Positions 8,898 to 18,279 of a stretch of 64,000 nt of DNA are shown in pieces. The position numbers and the translations under genes are program-made. Position 1 is the stretch's first letter, and each line of letters opens with the position of its first letter. The DNA comes from Candidatus Thalassolituus haligoni (GTDB lineage: Bacteria; Pseudomonadota; Gammaproteobacteria; Pseudomonadales; Oceanobacteraceae): assembly GCF_041222825.1 (NCBI RefSeq), contig NZ_CP139482.1, forward strand, positions 3,076,001 through 3,140,000. The letters run 5' to 3'. The notes beneath the pieces were generated by a model, which worked only from the letters and a program-made list of their open reading frames with translations, did not search any database and had not been told where the DNA came from.

Positions 8898-10610
8898 TCA
8901 GAGATCAGCCTCTGGCAAGTGATCCGCAACATTCGTGTTCAGATAATCCCGCAATTGTTGTTCGCCAGCAGAGCCAAATAACAATTCGCTGATGTGCGCC
9001 AATACCGGGGATTGTGCCAGCGCTGCCTTGCCGCTGGTCAGCTCCAGCATGGTACGACGACGTAAAAAATCCTCCAGCCGGGTAACCATCTCCAGCCGTG
9101 CCGCCAGCCGGACTTCGGCCTCGCGCAGGTCGTCACCCTCCAGCAGCGGCCGTAACCATTCCGGGTGATCCGCCACATCGACCAGCAACTCGAAAGCATC
9201 GGTGCCATAACGCCGCCACCAACGCTGCAACAAGGTCTCCCGGCGATGCTCACACCAGTATTGATCCAGCCCTTGCTCCGTTGCCTGACGCCAGAAGCCT
9301 TCCCGGCGGCGCTCGTCCGGCTCACCAAACCAGCGATCGGATCTCGGCTGCAACGGAATACCGAACGCACTGATATGGTCATATATTTCTTCGCCGACGT
9401 TGACACAATCGGTCAGCTTGCCACCAAAAATGCTGAGGTAACGATGGTCGGCACTGGCATCAATCGCATGGCGGCGCGACAGGTTAAGCCAGTCACCCTG
9501 CTCTTTTCCTGCTTCTCCTGTTGCTTCCTTGTTGTCTTGATTAACAGAGTCGGCTTGATTCTCTGCGTTATCTTGATTCTCTGCCGCCGCACTGGCCACC
9601 ACCAACGGCCGCACACCACAGCGCTCGGATATCACATCAGCAGCGGTCAGCGGCTTGTCCAGCTTCAGACGCTGATTGACGTTATCCAGCACAAACTGGC
9701 GATCAGCGGCGGTCACCACCGACTCAGGCCGCGTTACACGGGTATCGGTCGTACCCAGACAAGTCTTGCTGCCCATCGGAATCACAAAAAACAGCCGGCC
9801 ATCGTTGGCAAAAAATGCCAGCACACGCTCTTCTTCGATCAGCCGGGGCACAATCAGGTGGATACCTTTTGAATACACATGATGATGGCCAGCCGATTGC
9901 TGGCTTAACTGGTTGTAGCCGTCGACCCAGGGGCCGGTGGCATTCAGTAATACACGGGAGCGAATCAGCCGCTGTGCACCCGTTTGCTGGTCGACTACAC
10001 AGGTATGCCATTCATTATCGATCTGCTGTGATCCTTCAGAGGCTACGTAGTTGGCCACCACCGCGCCCTGTCGTATCGCCGTACGAACAAAATCAAACGT
10101 CAGCCGGGCGTCGTTATCAACCAGCCAGGCATCTGAATATTCCAATCCGCCCTGGGCAACGGCGATGTCGATCAATGGCTGACGCTGTTGCAGCCGCCGT
10201 CGCGACAGGTACTCCGGCATCCGGGTTGCCCCGCGACCAAAACCCCAATACAGCAAAGCACCGATGTAAACCATCCAGGCGGGCTTGCGAAAACCTTTGG
10301 GTACCGTCGTCAGAAAGCGTATTTCGCGAATTCGACTGGGAAAACGCTGCATCAGCCGGTTACGACTGCGGCACAGTTCATTCACCAGCGCCACTTCACC
10401 ACTTTCCAGATATTTGATGCCACCCCAGACCAGATTGGAACTGTTGGCACTGGTCGCGCTGCCAAAATCATCACGATCAATGAGGGCGACCCGAGCACCG
10501 TGGCTGGCCAGTGCCGCTGCCGACACCGCACCGTTAATGCCACCGCCGACAATCAGCACATCAAAGCACTCACCATCCAGTTGTTTCAGAGTATCTTGTC
10601 GCTGCGTCAC
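8898..10610 (-). CDS. glpD: Aerobic glycerol-3-phosphate dehydrogenase
   Basis: FAD-dependent, membrane-associated enzyme oxidising glycerol-3-phosphate to dihydroxyacetone phosphate and passing electrons to quinone. About 570 residues from the GTG at 10610, chosen because AAGGA lies 9-10 bases upstream and the protein then begins close to the FAD loop (DVLIVGGGINGAVSAA); the frame extends upstream into the glpK end without support. NSSNLVWGGIKYLE, NATGPWVD and FGGKLTDC are family signatures. Odd point: after CGVRPLVV there is a 35-residue polar insertion rich in N, Q, E and A built on an 18-bp repeat (9536-9589), replacing the usual short loop. It lies directly after glpK and is probably one operon with it. 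glpF and glpR are absent here. Confidence 0.92.
   Translation of the reverse strand: MTQRQDTLKQLDGECFDVLIVGGGINGAVSAAALASHGARVALIDRDDFGSATSANSSNLVWGGIKYLESGEVALVNELCRSRNRLMQRFPSRIREIRFLTTVPKGFRKPAWMVYIGALLYWGFGRGATRMPEYLSRRRLQQRQPLIDIAVAQGGLEYSDAWLVDNDARLTFDFVRTAIRQGAVVANYVASEGSQQIDNEWHTCVVDQQTGAQRLIRSRVLLNATGPWVDGYNQLSQQSAGHHHVYSKGIHLIVPRLIEEERVLAFFANDGRLFFVIPMGSKTCLGTTDTRVTRPESVVTAADRQFVLDNVNQRLKLDKPLTAADVISERCGVRPLVVASAAAENQDNAENQADSVNQDNKEATGEAGKEQGDWLNLSRRHAIDASADHRYLSIFGGKLTDCVNVGEEIYDHISAFGIPLQPRSDRWFGEPDERRREGFWRQATEQGLDQYWCEHRRETLLQRWWRRYGTDAFELLVDVADHPEWLRPLLEGDDLREAEVRLAARLEMVTRLEDFLRRRTMLELTSGKAALAQSPVLAHISELLFGSAGEQQLRDYLNTNVADHLPEADL
9536..9589 (-). repeat. Three imperfect 18-bp tandem units inside glpD
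   Basis: On the plus strand three 18-base units each begin CTTGATT (at 9536, 9554, 9572). They encode part of the N/Q/E-rich insertion of GlpD without breaking the frame, so the expansion is a multiple of six codons. Confidence 0.75.
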
Positions 10611-10638
10611 ACTGGTTTCCTTATTGACAGAATCGTAG

Positions 10639-12129
10639 TCATTCCAGCACCACACGCTGCACGGCTTTTTGCCATCCGGCCAGCAAAGTAGCACGCTGGG
10701 CCTCGCTCATGGCGGGTGTAAAGGTTGCCCGGCATTGCCACAGGCGGGTGAATTCCGAGGTATCACCGTAAAGCCCCACTGCTCGCCCGGCCAGATAGGC
10801 AGCTCCCAGTGCGGTGGTTTCCAGCAGTGCCGGACGCAGTACCTCGGTATTCAACACATCCGCAAGAAATTGCAGCATCCAGTTGTTGGACACCATGCCA
10901 CCATCAACCCGCAATGACGTTGGCCGCAGACCTTCCTGCTCCATCACTGCAAACAGGTCGGCGGTCTGATAACAGACGGCTTCCAGCGCTGCCCTGGCCA
11001 GTTCTGCCTTGCCAGCGCCACGGGTCAGGCCAACAATCGCGGCCCGAGCGTCGGCCCGCCAGTAAGGCACACCCAGCCCCGTAAACGCAGGCACCAGGTA
11101 GACACCCTTGTTACTGTCCAGCCCGCTGGCTAACCGTTCCGTATCGGACGCCCGTTCGATAATGCCTAGCTCGTCCCGTAACCATTGCACCGTCGCACCG
11201 GCAACAAAGATCGCCCCTTCCAGGGCGTAGGTGCGCTGACCATCCAGTTGCAAGGCAATCGTGGTGAGCAGTCCATGGGATGAAAACAGCGGTTTTTGAC
11301 CGGTATTCAGCAGTACAAAACACCCGGTGCCATAGGTGCTTTTTACCTGTCCTGGCTCAAAACAGCACTGGCCGACGCTGGCCGCTTGCTGATCTCCGGC
11401 TACCCCGGTGATGGCAATATCCCGATCGCCGGTAAAGCGGGCCAGCGCGGTGCCAAAATGACCAGAACAATCCTGTACTTGAGGCAGCATGGCAGATGGA
11501 ATACGAAACAGGTCGAGCAGCTCGTTATCCCACTCACCACGATGAATATTAAACAGATTGGTACGGCTGGCGTTGGTCGCGTCGGTCACATGCCGTTGGC
11601 CACCGGTCAGGTTCCAGATCAGATAACTATCGACCGTGCCAAACAGCAGCTCACCACGTTCTGCCCGCAGGCGAGCACCATCAACGTTATCGAGAATCCA
11701 GGCCACCTTGGTGGCAGAAAAATAAGGGTCAAGCCGTAGGCCTGAGCGGGCCTGTACATAATCATCCCCAACCTCTGACCGCAGTTGATCGCAGAGCCTG
11801 GCGGTGCGACGGTCTTGCCAGACAATCGCAGGATATACAGCAGCGCCGCTGTGTTTATCCCACACCAGCGTCGTCTCGCGCTGATTGGTAATGCCGATGG
11901 CAGAAACCTCACAGCCCTGCTCCCTCGCCTCTGCCAGGGCTTGCTGAACCACTGCGCAGGTGCTTTGCCAGAGATCATCCGGATTGTGCTCAACCCAGCC
12001 ATCATCCGGATAATGCTGGGGGAACTCCTGCTGGGCCATGGCAACGGTTTGCAGCTGCGGGTCAAACACGATAGCTCGTGTACTGGTTGTTCCCTGATCG
12101 ATGGCAAGAATGCCAAAACGGTTGCCCAT
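10639..12129 (-). CDS. glpK: Glycerol kinase
   Basis: FGGY-family kinase, 496 residues, phosphorylating glycerol to sn-glycerol-3-phosphate in the cytoplasm. Motifs: AIDQGTTSTRAIVFD (phosphate 1, near residue 9), WQDRRTARLC (substrate region), ITGVAGDQQAASVGQCCF, and the late FGGY-type segment LRVDGGMVSNNWMLQFLAD. The ATG at 12129 has GGGAG 7 bases upstream. It precedes glpD by 28 bases, so the two probably form a glpKD operon converting glycerol to dihydroxyacetone phosphate. A 32-bp near-perfect palindrome at 12209-12240 in its upstream region may be an operator. Confidence 0.96.
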   Translation of the reverse strand: MGNRFGILAIDQGTTSTRAIVFDPQLQTVAMAQQEFPQHYPDDGWVEHNPDDLWQSTCAVVQQALAEAREQGCEVSAIGITNQRETTLVWDKHSGAAVYPAIVWQDRRTARLCDQLRSEVGDDYVQARSGLRLDPYFSATKVAWILDNVDGARLRAERGELLFGTVDSYLIWNLTGGQRHVTDATNASRTNLFNIHRGEWDNELLDLFRIPSAMLPQVQDCSGHFGTALARFTGDRDIAITGVAGDQQAASVGQCCFEPGQVKSTYGTGCFVLLNTGQKPLFSSHGLLTTIALQLDGQRTYALEGAIFVAGATVQWLRDELGIIERASDTERLASGLDSNKGVYLVPAFTGLGVPYWRADARAAIVGLTRGAGKAELARAALEAVCYQTADLFAVMEQEGLRPTSLRVDGGMVSNNWMLQFLADVLNTEVLRPALLETTALGAAYLAGRAVGLYGDTSEFTRLWQCRATFTPAMSEAQRATLLAGWQKAVQRVVLE

Positions 12130-12208
12130 GTCATTCTCCCGAAATACGTCACTGATTATGGCAGTGGCAATACACGCTCATTGCCCAAACAATACGCACT
12201 AATAGTTT

Positions 12209-12240
12209 AGGTAACGCTACGATCAATCGTAACGTTACCT
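12209..12240. promoter_or_regulatory. 32-bp palindrome upstream of glpK (possible operator)
   Basis: Dyad with arms AGGTAACGCTACGAT and ATCGTAACGTTACCT around CA; only one arm position is mismatched. No T-run follows on either strand, so a terminator is unlikely. It lies 80-111 bases upstream of the glpK start and downstream of the DUF4124 gene. It does not resemble the GlpR operator I remember. Confidence 0.55.
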
Positions 12241-12268
12241 GCCTTGATACTTTTCAACTCCCCACTAA

Positions 12269-12724
12269 TTAGTGGCAATTTTTGTCATACTCTTCGTTAA
12301 CCTGCTGGTGAAAGGCCTTGCTCTCGACATCATTCAGGAACACTTTTTCACCCTGATCGTTGTAGCGATACAACGCTTTTTTGTCTTCGAGATCTTTTCT
12401 CATACCACTCAGGACACCACAGGTACGCCTGGTCTGCTGTTCCACAACACGCTGGTGTTCACGCTCTGCTTCACGTTTTTTACGCTCTGCGGCGGCGCTT
12501 TCCAGGTAGGCTTTTTGTGCTTCATCACGATTAATAGCGGGGATCGTTGCCGCAGGGGACGAGCTGGTCGTTGCCGTGGAAAGATCCAACGATTCGGCAT
12601 TCGCCGTAGTCGGCGGCATGCTGCCAAAATGCACCTTGCCGTTAGCGTCCAGCCATTTATATATCTGCGCGTCTGCACTCAGTGCCACCAGCACCAGCAT
12701 CATGCCTGCAACCAGATATTTCAT
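12269..12724 (-). CDS. DUF4124-domain secreted protein
   Basis: 151 residues from the ATG at 12724, which has a strong purine-rich ribosome site (GGGAGG). Signal peptide MKYLVAGMMLVLVALSADA, then the DUF4124 signature QIYKWLDANGKVHFGSMPP. A charged, probably helical segment follows (ESAAAERKKREAEREHQR, about residues 90-107) and the tail holds two cysteines. DUF4124 proteins are exported proteins of unknown role, common in gammaproteobacteria. It is on the same strand as glpK but the intervening palindrome argues against a shared operon. Confidence 0.8.
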   Translation of the reverse strand: MKYLVAGMMLVLVALSADAQIYKWLDANGKVHFGSMPPTTANAESLDLSTATTSSSPAATIPAINRDEAQKAYLESAAAERKKREAEREHQRVVEQQTRRTCGVLSGMRKDLEDKKALYRYNDQGEKVFLNDVESKAFHQQVNEEYDKNCH

Positions 12725-12861
12725 CCCTGCCTCCCTGCCTTTTATCAACAGAATCAAAGGACCATTTAAAGACGGCCACTTCGAAAACGTTGTGTGTGAA
12801 AGAAAAGGCTACCACAAAGCAATTTCAAGATCCGAATCTAAGGCTGACAATTCCCGGATAC

Positions 12862-12884
12862 AAAAACGCCTCCCGAAGGAGGCG
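12862..12884 (-). terminator. Intrinsic terminator after greA
   Basis: On the minus strand CGCCTCC-TTCG-GGAGGCG is followed by TTTTT: a 7-bp GC-rich stem with a stable tetraloop, 25 bases past the greA stop. It closes the carA-carB-greA group. Confidence 0.88.
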
Positions 12885-12908
12885 ACTTGACAATCCGGCG
12901 GTCACAGG

Positions 12909-13385
12909 TCAGAGGTGTTTGACCTGATCGATTTCATATTCCACGCTGCCACTTGGAATCTTGACGACAACGGTGTCGCCCTCTTCCTTGCCAATCAGGG
13001 CACGAGCAATCGGCGATGAAACAGAAATACGATTGGCTTTGATATCCGCTTCGTCATCACCGACGATTTTGTATTCCACTTCTTCGTCAGTATCAACGTT
13101 GATAATGGTCACCGTCACACCAAACAGCACCTTGCCAGTTCGCGGAATGGTCTTGATGTCGATCACCTGGCAATTGGAGAGCTTACCCTCAATCTCCTGG
13201 ATACGACCTTCAATAAAGCCTTGCTGTTCACGGGCGGCGTGATACTCGGCGTTCTCCTTGAGATCACCGTGTTCGCGCGCGTCCGCAATTGCCTGGATAA
13301 CGGTCGGACGTTCGACACTTTTCAGGCGTTGCAACTCGTCGCGCAATGCCTTTTCCCCTTCGAGGGTCATAGGAAACTTCTGCAT
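12909..13385 (-). CDS. greA: Transcript cleavage factor GreA
   Basis: Binds the secondary channel of RNA polymerase and stimulates cleavage of backtracked RNA. From the ATG at 13385 the protein has 158 residues, the standard length; this start also gives AGGAG a 9-base spacing, while the upstream ATG 13391 would leave only 3 bases. The N-terminal coiled-coil tip carries [16 protein letters not shown] with the conserved acidic residues, and the C-terminal FKBP-like domain ends in [15 protein letters not shown]. It follows carB by 25 bases on the same strand, as in Pseudomonas. Confidence 0.95.
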   Translation of the reverse strand: MQKFPMTLEGEKALRDELQRLKSVERPTVIQAIADAREHGDLKENAEYHAAREQQGFIEGRIQEIEGKLSNCQVIDIKTIPRTGKVLFGVTVTIINVDTDEEVEYKIVGDDEADIKANRISVSSPIARALIGKEEGDTVVVKIPSGSVEYEIDQVKHL

Positions 13386-13410
13386 TTGCATTGACTCCTG
13401 ATAGCTTGGT

Positions 13411-16400
13411 TTATTGGCCGATACTGGCATGCAGATCTTGCAGACGATGAACGTCTTTCAGACCTTCGGAACGCAGCGCTTCAACAATGGCCTCTGCACC
13501 CGCCAATGTGGTGGTGTAATACACCTTGTGTTGCAATGCGCTGCGACGAATGTCTGCCGAGTCTGCGATAGCCTGGGCACCGTCGGTAGTATTGACGATC
13601 AGATCAATACCATCGTTTTTAATTGTGTCCACGATATGTGGACGGCCCTGAGTTACCTTGTTGATGCGGCTGGACTGCACCCCGGCATCCTCCAGGACAC
13701 GACGGGTGCCATCGGTACACACCAGTTCAAAACCACATTCCACCAGCCCTCTGGCAACCGCCACCAGACCGGACTTGTCGGCTTCGCGGACAGACAGGAA
13801 AGCGGTACCACCGACGGGTAAATCGGCACCGGCCCCCAACTGAGCCTTGAAAAAGGCTTCGCCGAAAGTTTTTCCAGCACCCATGACTTCCCCGGTGGAC
13901 TTCATTTCCGGGCCAAGAATCGGGTCAACACCCTGGAACTTGTTGAACGGAAATACCGCTTCTTTCACAGAGAAATACGGCGGAATGATTTCCTTGGTAA
14001 AGCCCAGATCCGCCAGTGAACGACCCATCATCACCTTGGCCGCAATAGAAGCCAGGGAAACGCCTATACACTTGGATACAAATGGCACAGTACGGGATGC
14101 GCGAGGGTTTACCTCAATCACGTAGATTTCACCGTCCTGATAAGCCAGCTGGGTATTCATCAGACCAACAACACCCAACTCCAGCGCCATCGCTTTCACT
14201 TGCTCACGCATCAGATCCTGAACATCCGCTGGCAGACTGTAAGGCGGCAATGAACAGGCCGAGTCACCCGAGTGAATACCGGCTTGCTCGATATGCTGCA
14301 TGATGGCACCAATCACGACTTCTTCACCGTCACAAACGGCGTCAATGTCCACTTCGATCGCGCGATCCAGGAAGTAGTCGAGCAGCACCGGCGAATCATT
14401 GGAGACCCGTACCGCTTCGTTCATGTAGCGACGCAGGGACTTTTCGTTACTGACAATCTCCATCGCCCGACCGCCCAGGACATAGGACGGACGAACCACC
14501 AGCGGATAACCGATGTCGGCAGCGCGAGCCACTGCTTCTTCGGCAGAGGTTACGGTGGCGTTCACCGGCTGCTTGAGACCCAAACGCTGGATCATTTGTT
14601 GGAAACGCTCGCGATCTTCGGCACGGTCAATCGATTCAGGCGACGTACCAATCACGGGTACACCACAAGCTTCCAGTTCGTTGGCCAGCTTCAGTGGTGT
14701 CTGACCACCGTACTGTACAATGACACCCTTGGGTTTTTCTTTCTCGACGATTTCCAGCACGTCTTCCAGCGTTACCGGTTCAAAGTACAGGCGGTCGGAG
14801 GTGTCGTAATCGGTCGAAACCGTTTCCGGGTTACAGTTGACCATGATGGCCTCGTACCCTTCTTCCTTCGCCGCCAGTGCTGCGTGCACGCAGCAATAGT
14901 CAAACTCGATACCCTGACCAATGCGGTTCGGGCCACCACCGAGCACAATAATCTTGTCGCGGTCGGTCGGGTTCGATTCGCACTCTTCCTCGTAGGTCGA
15001 GTACATGTAGGCAGTATCGGTCGAGAATTCAGCGGCACAGGTATCAACACGCTTGTAGACCGGGCGGATATTCAGCTTCTGACGATGCTTGCGAAACGCT
15101 TTTTCAGAAATTCCCAACAAGGTCGCCAGACGCTGATCGGAAAAACCCTTGCGCTTCAGTCGCAAGACCGCACTGGCATCCAGTACCGTCAGGCTGCTGG
15201 CCGAAACACTGGCTTCTTCTTTGATCAAATCTTCGATCTGTACCAGGAACCAGGGATCAATGCCTGAATACTGGTAAATTTCATCGACCGTCAGGCCCAT
15301 GCGGAAGGCATCTCCGACGTACCAGATACGCTCGGCACCCGGCGTCACCAGTTCAGAGATAACCTTGTCCCGCGCACCTTCGTCGGCCAGATTGACCTTC
15401 GGATCAAATCCGGAAGAGCCCACTTCAAGACCACGCAGGGCTTTTTGCAGAGACTCCTGCTGAGTACGGCCAATGGCCATCACCTCGCCCACGGATTTCA
15501 TCTGGGTAGTCAGGCGGCCATCAGCCTGGGGGAATTTTTCGAAGGTAAAACGAGGGATCTTGGTTACAACATAGTCGATCGATGGCTCAAACGATGCCGG
15601 TGTTGCACCACCAGTAATATCGTTTTGCAGCTCATCCAGAGTGTATCCAATCGCCAATTTGGCAGCCACCTTGGCGATCGGAAAGCCGGTTGCCTTGGAA
15701 GCCAGTGCCGAAGAACGCGAAACCCTCGGGTTCATCTCGATCACGACCATGCGGCCGGTTTTTGGATCGACACCAAACTGGACGTTGGAACCACCGGTTT
15801 CCACTCCGATCTCGCGCAGTACCGCCAGCGAGGCGTCGCGCATGATCTGGTATTCCTTGTCGGTCAGGGTTTGTGCCGGGGCAACGGTAATGGAATCACC
15901 GGTATGAACGCCCATGGCATCAAAGTTTTCGATGGCACAAACGATGATGCAGTTGTCGTTCTTGTCGCGCACCACTTCCATCTCGTACTCTTTCCAGCCA
16001 ATCAGCGACTCGTCGATCAGCAACTCGCTGGTTGGTGACAAATCCAGACCACGAGTACAGATTTCTTCAAACTCTTCCTTGTTGTAGGCGATACCGCCAC
16101 CGGTGCCACCCATGGTAAAAGAAGGGCGAATAATGCAGGGAAAACCCAGCGTTTTTTGCACTTCACGCGCTTCTTCCAGAGTGTGGGCAATCCCGGCACG
16201 AGGGCACGCCAGACCAATTTTTTTCATCGCCTGATCGAAGCGATCACGGTCTTCAGCCTTGTCGATGGTATCGGCGTTGGCGCCGATCATTTCCACACCG
16301 AATTGTTCCAGTACGCCAGCCTTTTCCAGGCCCAGGGCGCAGTTCAGTGCCGTCTGGCCACCCATGGTAGGCAAGAGCGCGTCAGGGCGTTCTTTCTCAA

Positions 16401-16632
16401 TAATTTTGGCAACGGCTTCAACGGTAATCGGCTCGATATAGGTCGCATCCGCCATCGATGGATCGGTCATGATAGTGGCGGGGTTGGAGTTGACCAGAAT
16501 GACGCGATAGCCTTCCTCACGCAGGGCTTTACAGGCCTGGGCACCGGAGTAGTCAAATTCACACGCCTGGCCGATAACAATGGGGCCAGCGCCAATGATC
16601 AGAATGCTGTTGATGTCAGTACGTTTTGGCAT
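13411..16632 (-). CDS. carB: Carbamoyl-phosphate synthase large subunit
   Basis: 1073 residues, full length. Ammonia, bicarbonate and two ATP are converted to carbamoyl phosphate, feeding both pyrimidine and arginine synthesis. Two homologous ATP-grasp halves are clear: the first begins [22 protein letters not shown] and contains [12 protein letters not shown]; the second begins about residue 560 with [21 protein letters not shown] and contains [10 protein letters not shown]. The C-terminal methylglyoxal-synthase-like domain (from about 945) is the usual allosteric site for UMP and ornithine. It lies 19 bases after carA and upstream of greA. Confidence 0.98.
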   Translation of the reverse strand: MPKRTDINSILIIGAGPIVIGQACEFDYSGAQACKALREEGYRVILVNSNPATIMTDPSMADATYIEPITVEAVAKIIEKERPDALLPTMGGQTALNCALGLEKAGVLEQFGVEMIGANADTIDKAEDRDRFDQAMKKIGLACPRAGIAHTLEEAREVQKTLGFPCIIRPSFTMGGTGGGIAYNKEEFEEICTRGLDLSPTSELLIDESLIGWKEYEMEVVRDKNDNCIIVCAIENFDAMGVHTGDSITVAPAQTLTDKEYQIMRDASLAVLREIGVETGGSNVQFGVDPKTGRMVVIEMNPRVSRSSALASKATGFPIAKVAAKLAIGYTLDELQNDITGGATPASFEPSIDYVVTKIPRFTFEKFPQADGRLTTQMKSVGEVMAIGRTQQESLQKALRGLEVGSSGFDPKVNLADEGARDKVISELVTPGAERIWYVGDAFRMGLTVDEIYQYSGIDPWFLVQIEDLIKEEASVSASSLTVLDASAVLRLKRKGFSDQRLATLLGISEKAFRKHRQKLNIRPVYKRVDTCAAEFSTDTAYMYSTYEEECESNPTDRDKIIVLGGGPNRIGQGIEFDYCCVHAALAAKEEGYEAIMVNCNPETVSTDYDTSDRLYFEPVTLEDVLEIVEKEKPKGVIVQYGGQTPLKLANELEACGVPVIGTSPESIDRAEDRERFQQMIQRLGLKQPVNATVTSAEEAVARAADIGYPLVVRPSYVLGGRAMEIVSNEKSLRRYMNEAVRVSNDSPVLLDYFLDRAIEVDIDAVCDGEEVVIGAIMQHIEQAGIHSGDSACSLPPYSLPADVQDLMREQVKAMALELGVVGLMNTQLAYQDGEIYVIEVNPRASRTVPFVSKCIGVSLASIAAKVMMGRSLADLGFTKEIIPPYFSVKEAVFPFNKFQGVDPILGPEMKSTGEVMGAGKTFGEAFFKAQLGAGADLPVGGTAFLSVREADKSGLVAVARGLVECGFELVCTDGTRRVLEDAGVQSSRINKVTQGRPHIVDTIKNDGIDLIVNTTDGAQAIADSADIRRSALQHKVYYTTTLAGAEAIVEALRSEGLKDVHRLQDLHASIGQ

Positions 16633-16651
16633 TACTCAGTCAGTCCTGTGG

Positions 16652-17806
16652 TTATCCGTTGGCCTTGGCTTTGGCGGTTTCAATCAGATCAATAAAGTGG
16701 TCGAACAGCGGTGCGACATCACGGGGGCCTGGGCTGGCTTCAGGATGACCCTGAAAGCTGAAGGCTGGCTTGTCAGTACGGGCGATACCTTGCAGCGTAC
16801 CGTCGAACAGTGACTTGTGGGTTGCCTTGAGGTTGTTTGGCAACGAGCTTTCATCGACCGCAAAGCCATGGTTCTGACTGGTGATCATTACCTTGCCAGT
16901 GGCCAGATCCTGTACCGGGTGGTTGGCTCCGTGATGGCCGAGATTCATCTTCAACGTTGTCGCACCCGAAGCCAGTGCCAGTAACTGGTGACCCAGACAA
17001 ATGCCGAATACCGGAATTTCGGTCTCCAGAATTTGCCGGATGGCGTCAATTGCATAGGTGCAGGGTTCCGGGTCGCCGGGGCCATTCGACAGAAAGATGC
17101 CATCTGGATTCATCGCCAGCACCTCGGTAGCCGATGTTTGCGCCGGAACAACGGTCAGTTCACAGCCTCGTTCAGCCAGCAGGCGCAGAATGTTGTACTT
17201 GACACCAAAATCGTAGGCGACAACCTTGAATCGGGTTTCGGTCTGTTCGCCATAGCCCTTGCCCAGTGCCCAGTCGGTCTGGGTCCAGCGGTAAGGTGCG
17301 TTAACTGTAACTTCCTTGGCCAGATCCATGCCTTTCAGGCCAGGAAAAGCGGCGGCTTCTGCCAGTGCCTGTTGTTGACTTGCATCACTCCAGGCATCGT
17401 CTGCGGCAAGCAGACAACCATTAAGGGAACCCTTTTCACGCAGAATACGGGTCAGGCGGCGGGTATCGATATCCGCCAGCCCAACCACATTATTGGCTCG
17501 CAGGTATTCATCAAGCGCCTGTTCGCTACGAAAGTTGGACGCCGTTAATGGCAAGTCACGAATAATCAGCCCTTTGGCGGCGATGCCAGCGGACTCAACG
17601 TCTTCGCTGTTGGTACCGTAGCTGCCAATATGTGGGTAAGTGAGTGTAACGATTTGATTGGTGTAGGACGGGTCAGTCAGGATTTCCTGATAACCGGTCA
17701 TGGACGTGTTGAAAACAACCTCTCCAACAGACGTTCCCAAAGCACCGATACTGGTGCCCTTAAACAAGCTGCCGTCTTCAAGAGCTAGAATGGCTGGCGT
17801 AGACAA
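16652..17806 (-). CDS. carA: Carbamoyl-phosphate synthase small subunit (TTG start)
   Basis: Glutamine amidotransferase subunit that supplies ammonia to CarB; 384 residues. The N-terminal CPSase domain begins [16 protein letters not shown], and the C-terminal class I amidotransferase domain has [12 protein letters not shown] (nucleophile Cys), SQNHGFAVD and [11 protein letters not shown]. No ATG fits: the best start is TTG at 17806, giving the family N-terminus with GGGGA 7 bases upstream. E. coli carA is also known to start with TTG. Upstream are a sigma-70-type promoter, a small leader ORF and an intrinsic terminator, so expression is probably attenuated. Confidence 0.95.
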   Translation of the reverse strand: MSTPAILALEDGSLFKGTSIGALGTSVGEVVFNTSMTGYQEILTDPSYTNQIVTLTYPHIGSYGTNSEDVESAGIAAKGLIIRDLPLTASNFRSEQALDEYLRANNVVGLADIDTRRLTRILREKGSLNGCLLAADDAWSDASQQQALAEAAAFPGLKGMDLAKEVTVNAPYRWTQTDWALGKGYGEQTETRFKVVAYDFGVKYNILRLLAERGCELTVVPAQTSATEVLAMNPDGIFLSNGPGDPEPCTYAIDAIRQILETEIPVFGICLGHQLLALASGATTLKMNLGHHGANHPVQDLATGKVMITSQNHGFAVDESSLPNNLKATHKSLFDGTLQGIARTDKPAFSFQGHPEASPGPRDVAPLFDHFIDLIETAKAKANG

Positions 17807-17847
17807 AACTGTATCCCCGAGCAAAGAAAAACAGGCGAAGCGAGGTA

Positions 17848-17937
17848 CTAGGCGGGTACCCCATGCGTAAAAAAGCGGAATGCTGATCCGCTCATCGGCA
17901 TTCCGCTAATTTCAGAAATTATGTAATGGTCGGTCAC
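17848..17937 (-). CDS. Putative carAB leader peptide (29 codons, GTG start)
   Basis: Short open frame from GTG at 17937 to TAG at 17850-17848, starting about 31 bases after the predicted transcript start. It runs straight through the terminator hairpin and its T-run; the segment encoded by the second arm, T-run and beyond reads [12 protein letters not shown]. In E. coli pyrBI the leader peptide also crosses the terminator, so that a ribosome close behind RNA polymerase stops the hairpin forming. The ribosome site is weak (GGAG 14 bases upstream). Frame and position are clear; translation is inferred. Confidence 0.5.
   Translation of the reverse strand: MTDHYIISEISGMPMSGSAFRFFTHGVPA
17869..17907 (-). 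terminator. Intrinsic terminator (attenuator) in the carAB leader
   Basis: Minus-strand hairpin AGCGGAATGC / GCATTCCGCT, a perfect 10-bp stem with a 14-base loop, followed by a T-run. It sits 63 bases upstream of the carA start and downstream of the carAB promoter. No other minus-strand gene ends just before it (the TetR gene upstream is on the other strand), so its only evident job is to stop leader transcription. Confidence 0.8.
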
Positions 17938-17974
17938 TTCTGCTTGAGAAGCTCCGAGCTTTGATTAACCGCAA

Positions 17975-18003
17975 ATTATACGCAAAAAGAGCTTTTCTGT
18001 CCA
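17975..18003 (-). promoter_or_regulatory. Sigma-70-type promoter of carAB
   Basis: On the minus strand TGGACA (18003-17998), a 17-base spacer and a perfect TATAAT (17980-17975). The predicted transcript start is near 17968, giving a leader of about 160 bases before carA that contains the leader ORF and terminator. Confidence 0.75.
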
Positions 18004-18170
18004 CGATATCGAAGACAAGACGGGAACAGGTTACGTTTTAAATCCCAGGAATTTGAACTGTGCACTCTTGTGTGACATATCAGTTACATATCGTTACATA
18101 CAATTTTAAACGGTATTTTACTTCCCACAAGTAGGGGTAATTCTTTACATAGTAACCATGGATGAGCCAG

Positions 18171-18192
18171 TTGCTGATTAGTTTATCGATTT
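18171..18192. promoter_or_regulatory. Candidate LuxR/HapR-type operator
   Basis: The core TGATTAGTTTATCGA resembles the dyad TGATAAATTTATCAA at the centre of the Vibrio LuxR/HapR consensus; over 22 positions I count 15 matches. It lies 88-109 bases upstream of the HapR-like gene and could serve autoregulation, which is known for Vibrio homologues. The consensus is from memory and one site can occur by chance. Confidence 0.4.
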
Positions 18193-18279
18193 CTCACCGA
18201 ACATTGGTCGATGTCGAACACGTGTCAACGCTCTGGATTCAGGCATATACATATAAAATTACACACATGAGGGATTTTC

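Noticed and set aside
14272..15267. Long plus-strand ORF opposite carB, and similar long ORFs opposite dnaK, leuA, infB and pnp
   Set aside because: Each is the complementary shadow of a well-identified gene and resembles no protein family.
17868..17907. Hairpin read as a terminator for the plus strand
   Set aside because: The T-run follows the stem only on the minus strand, in the carA direction.
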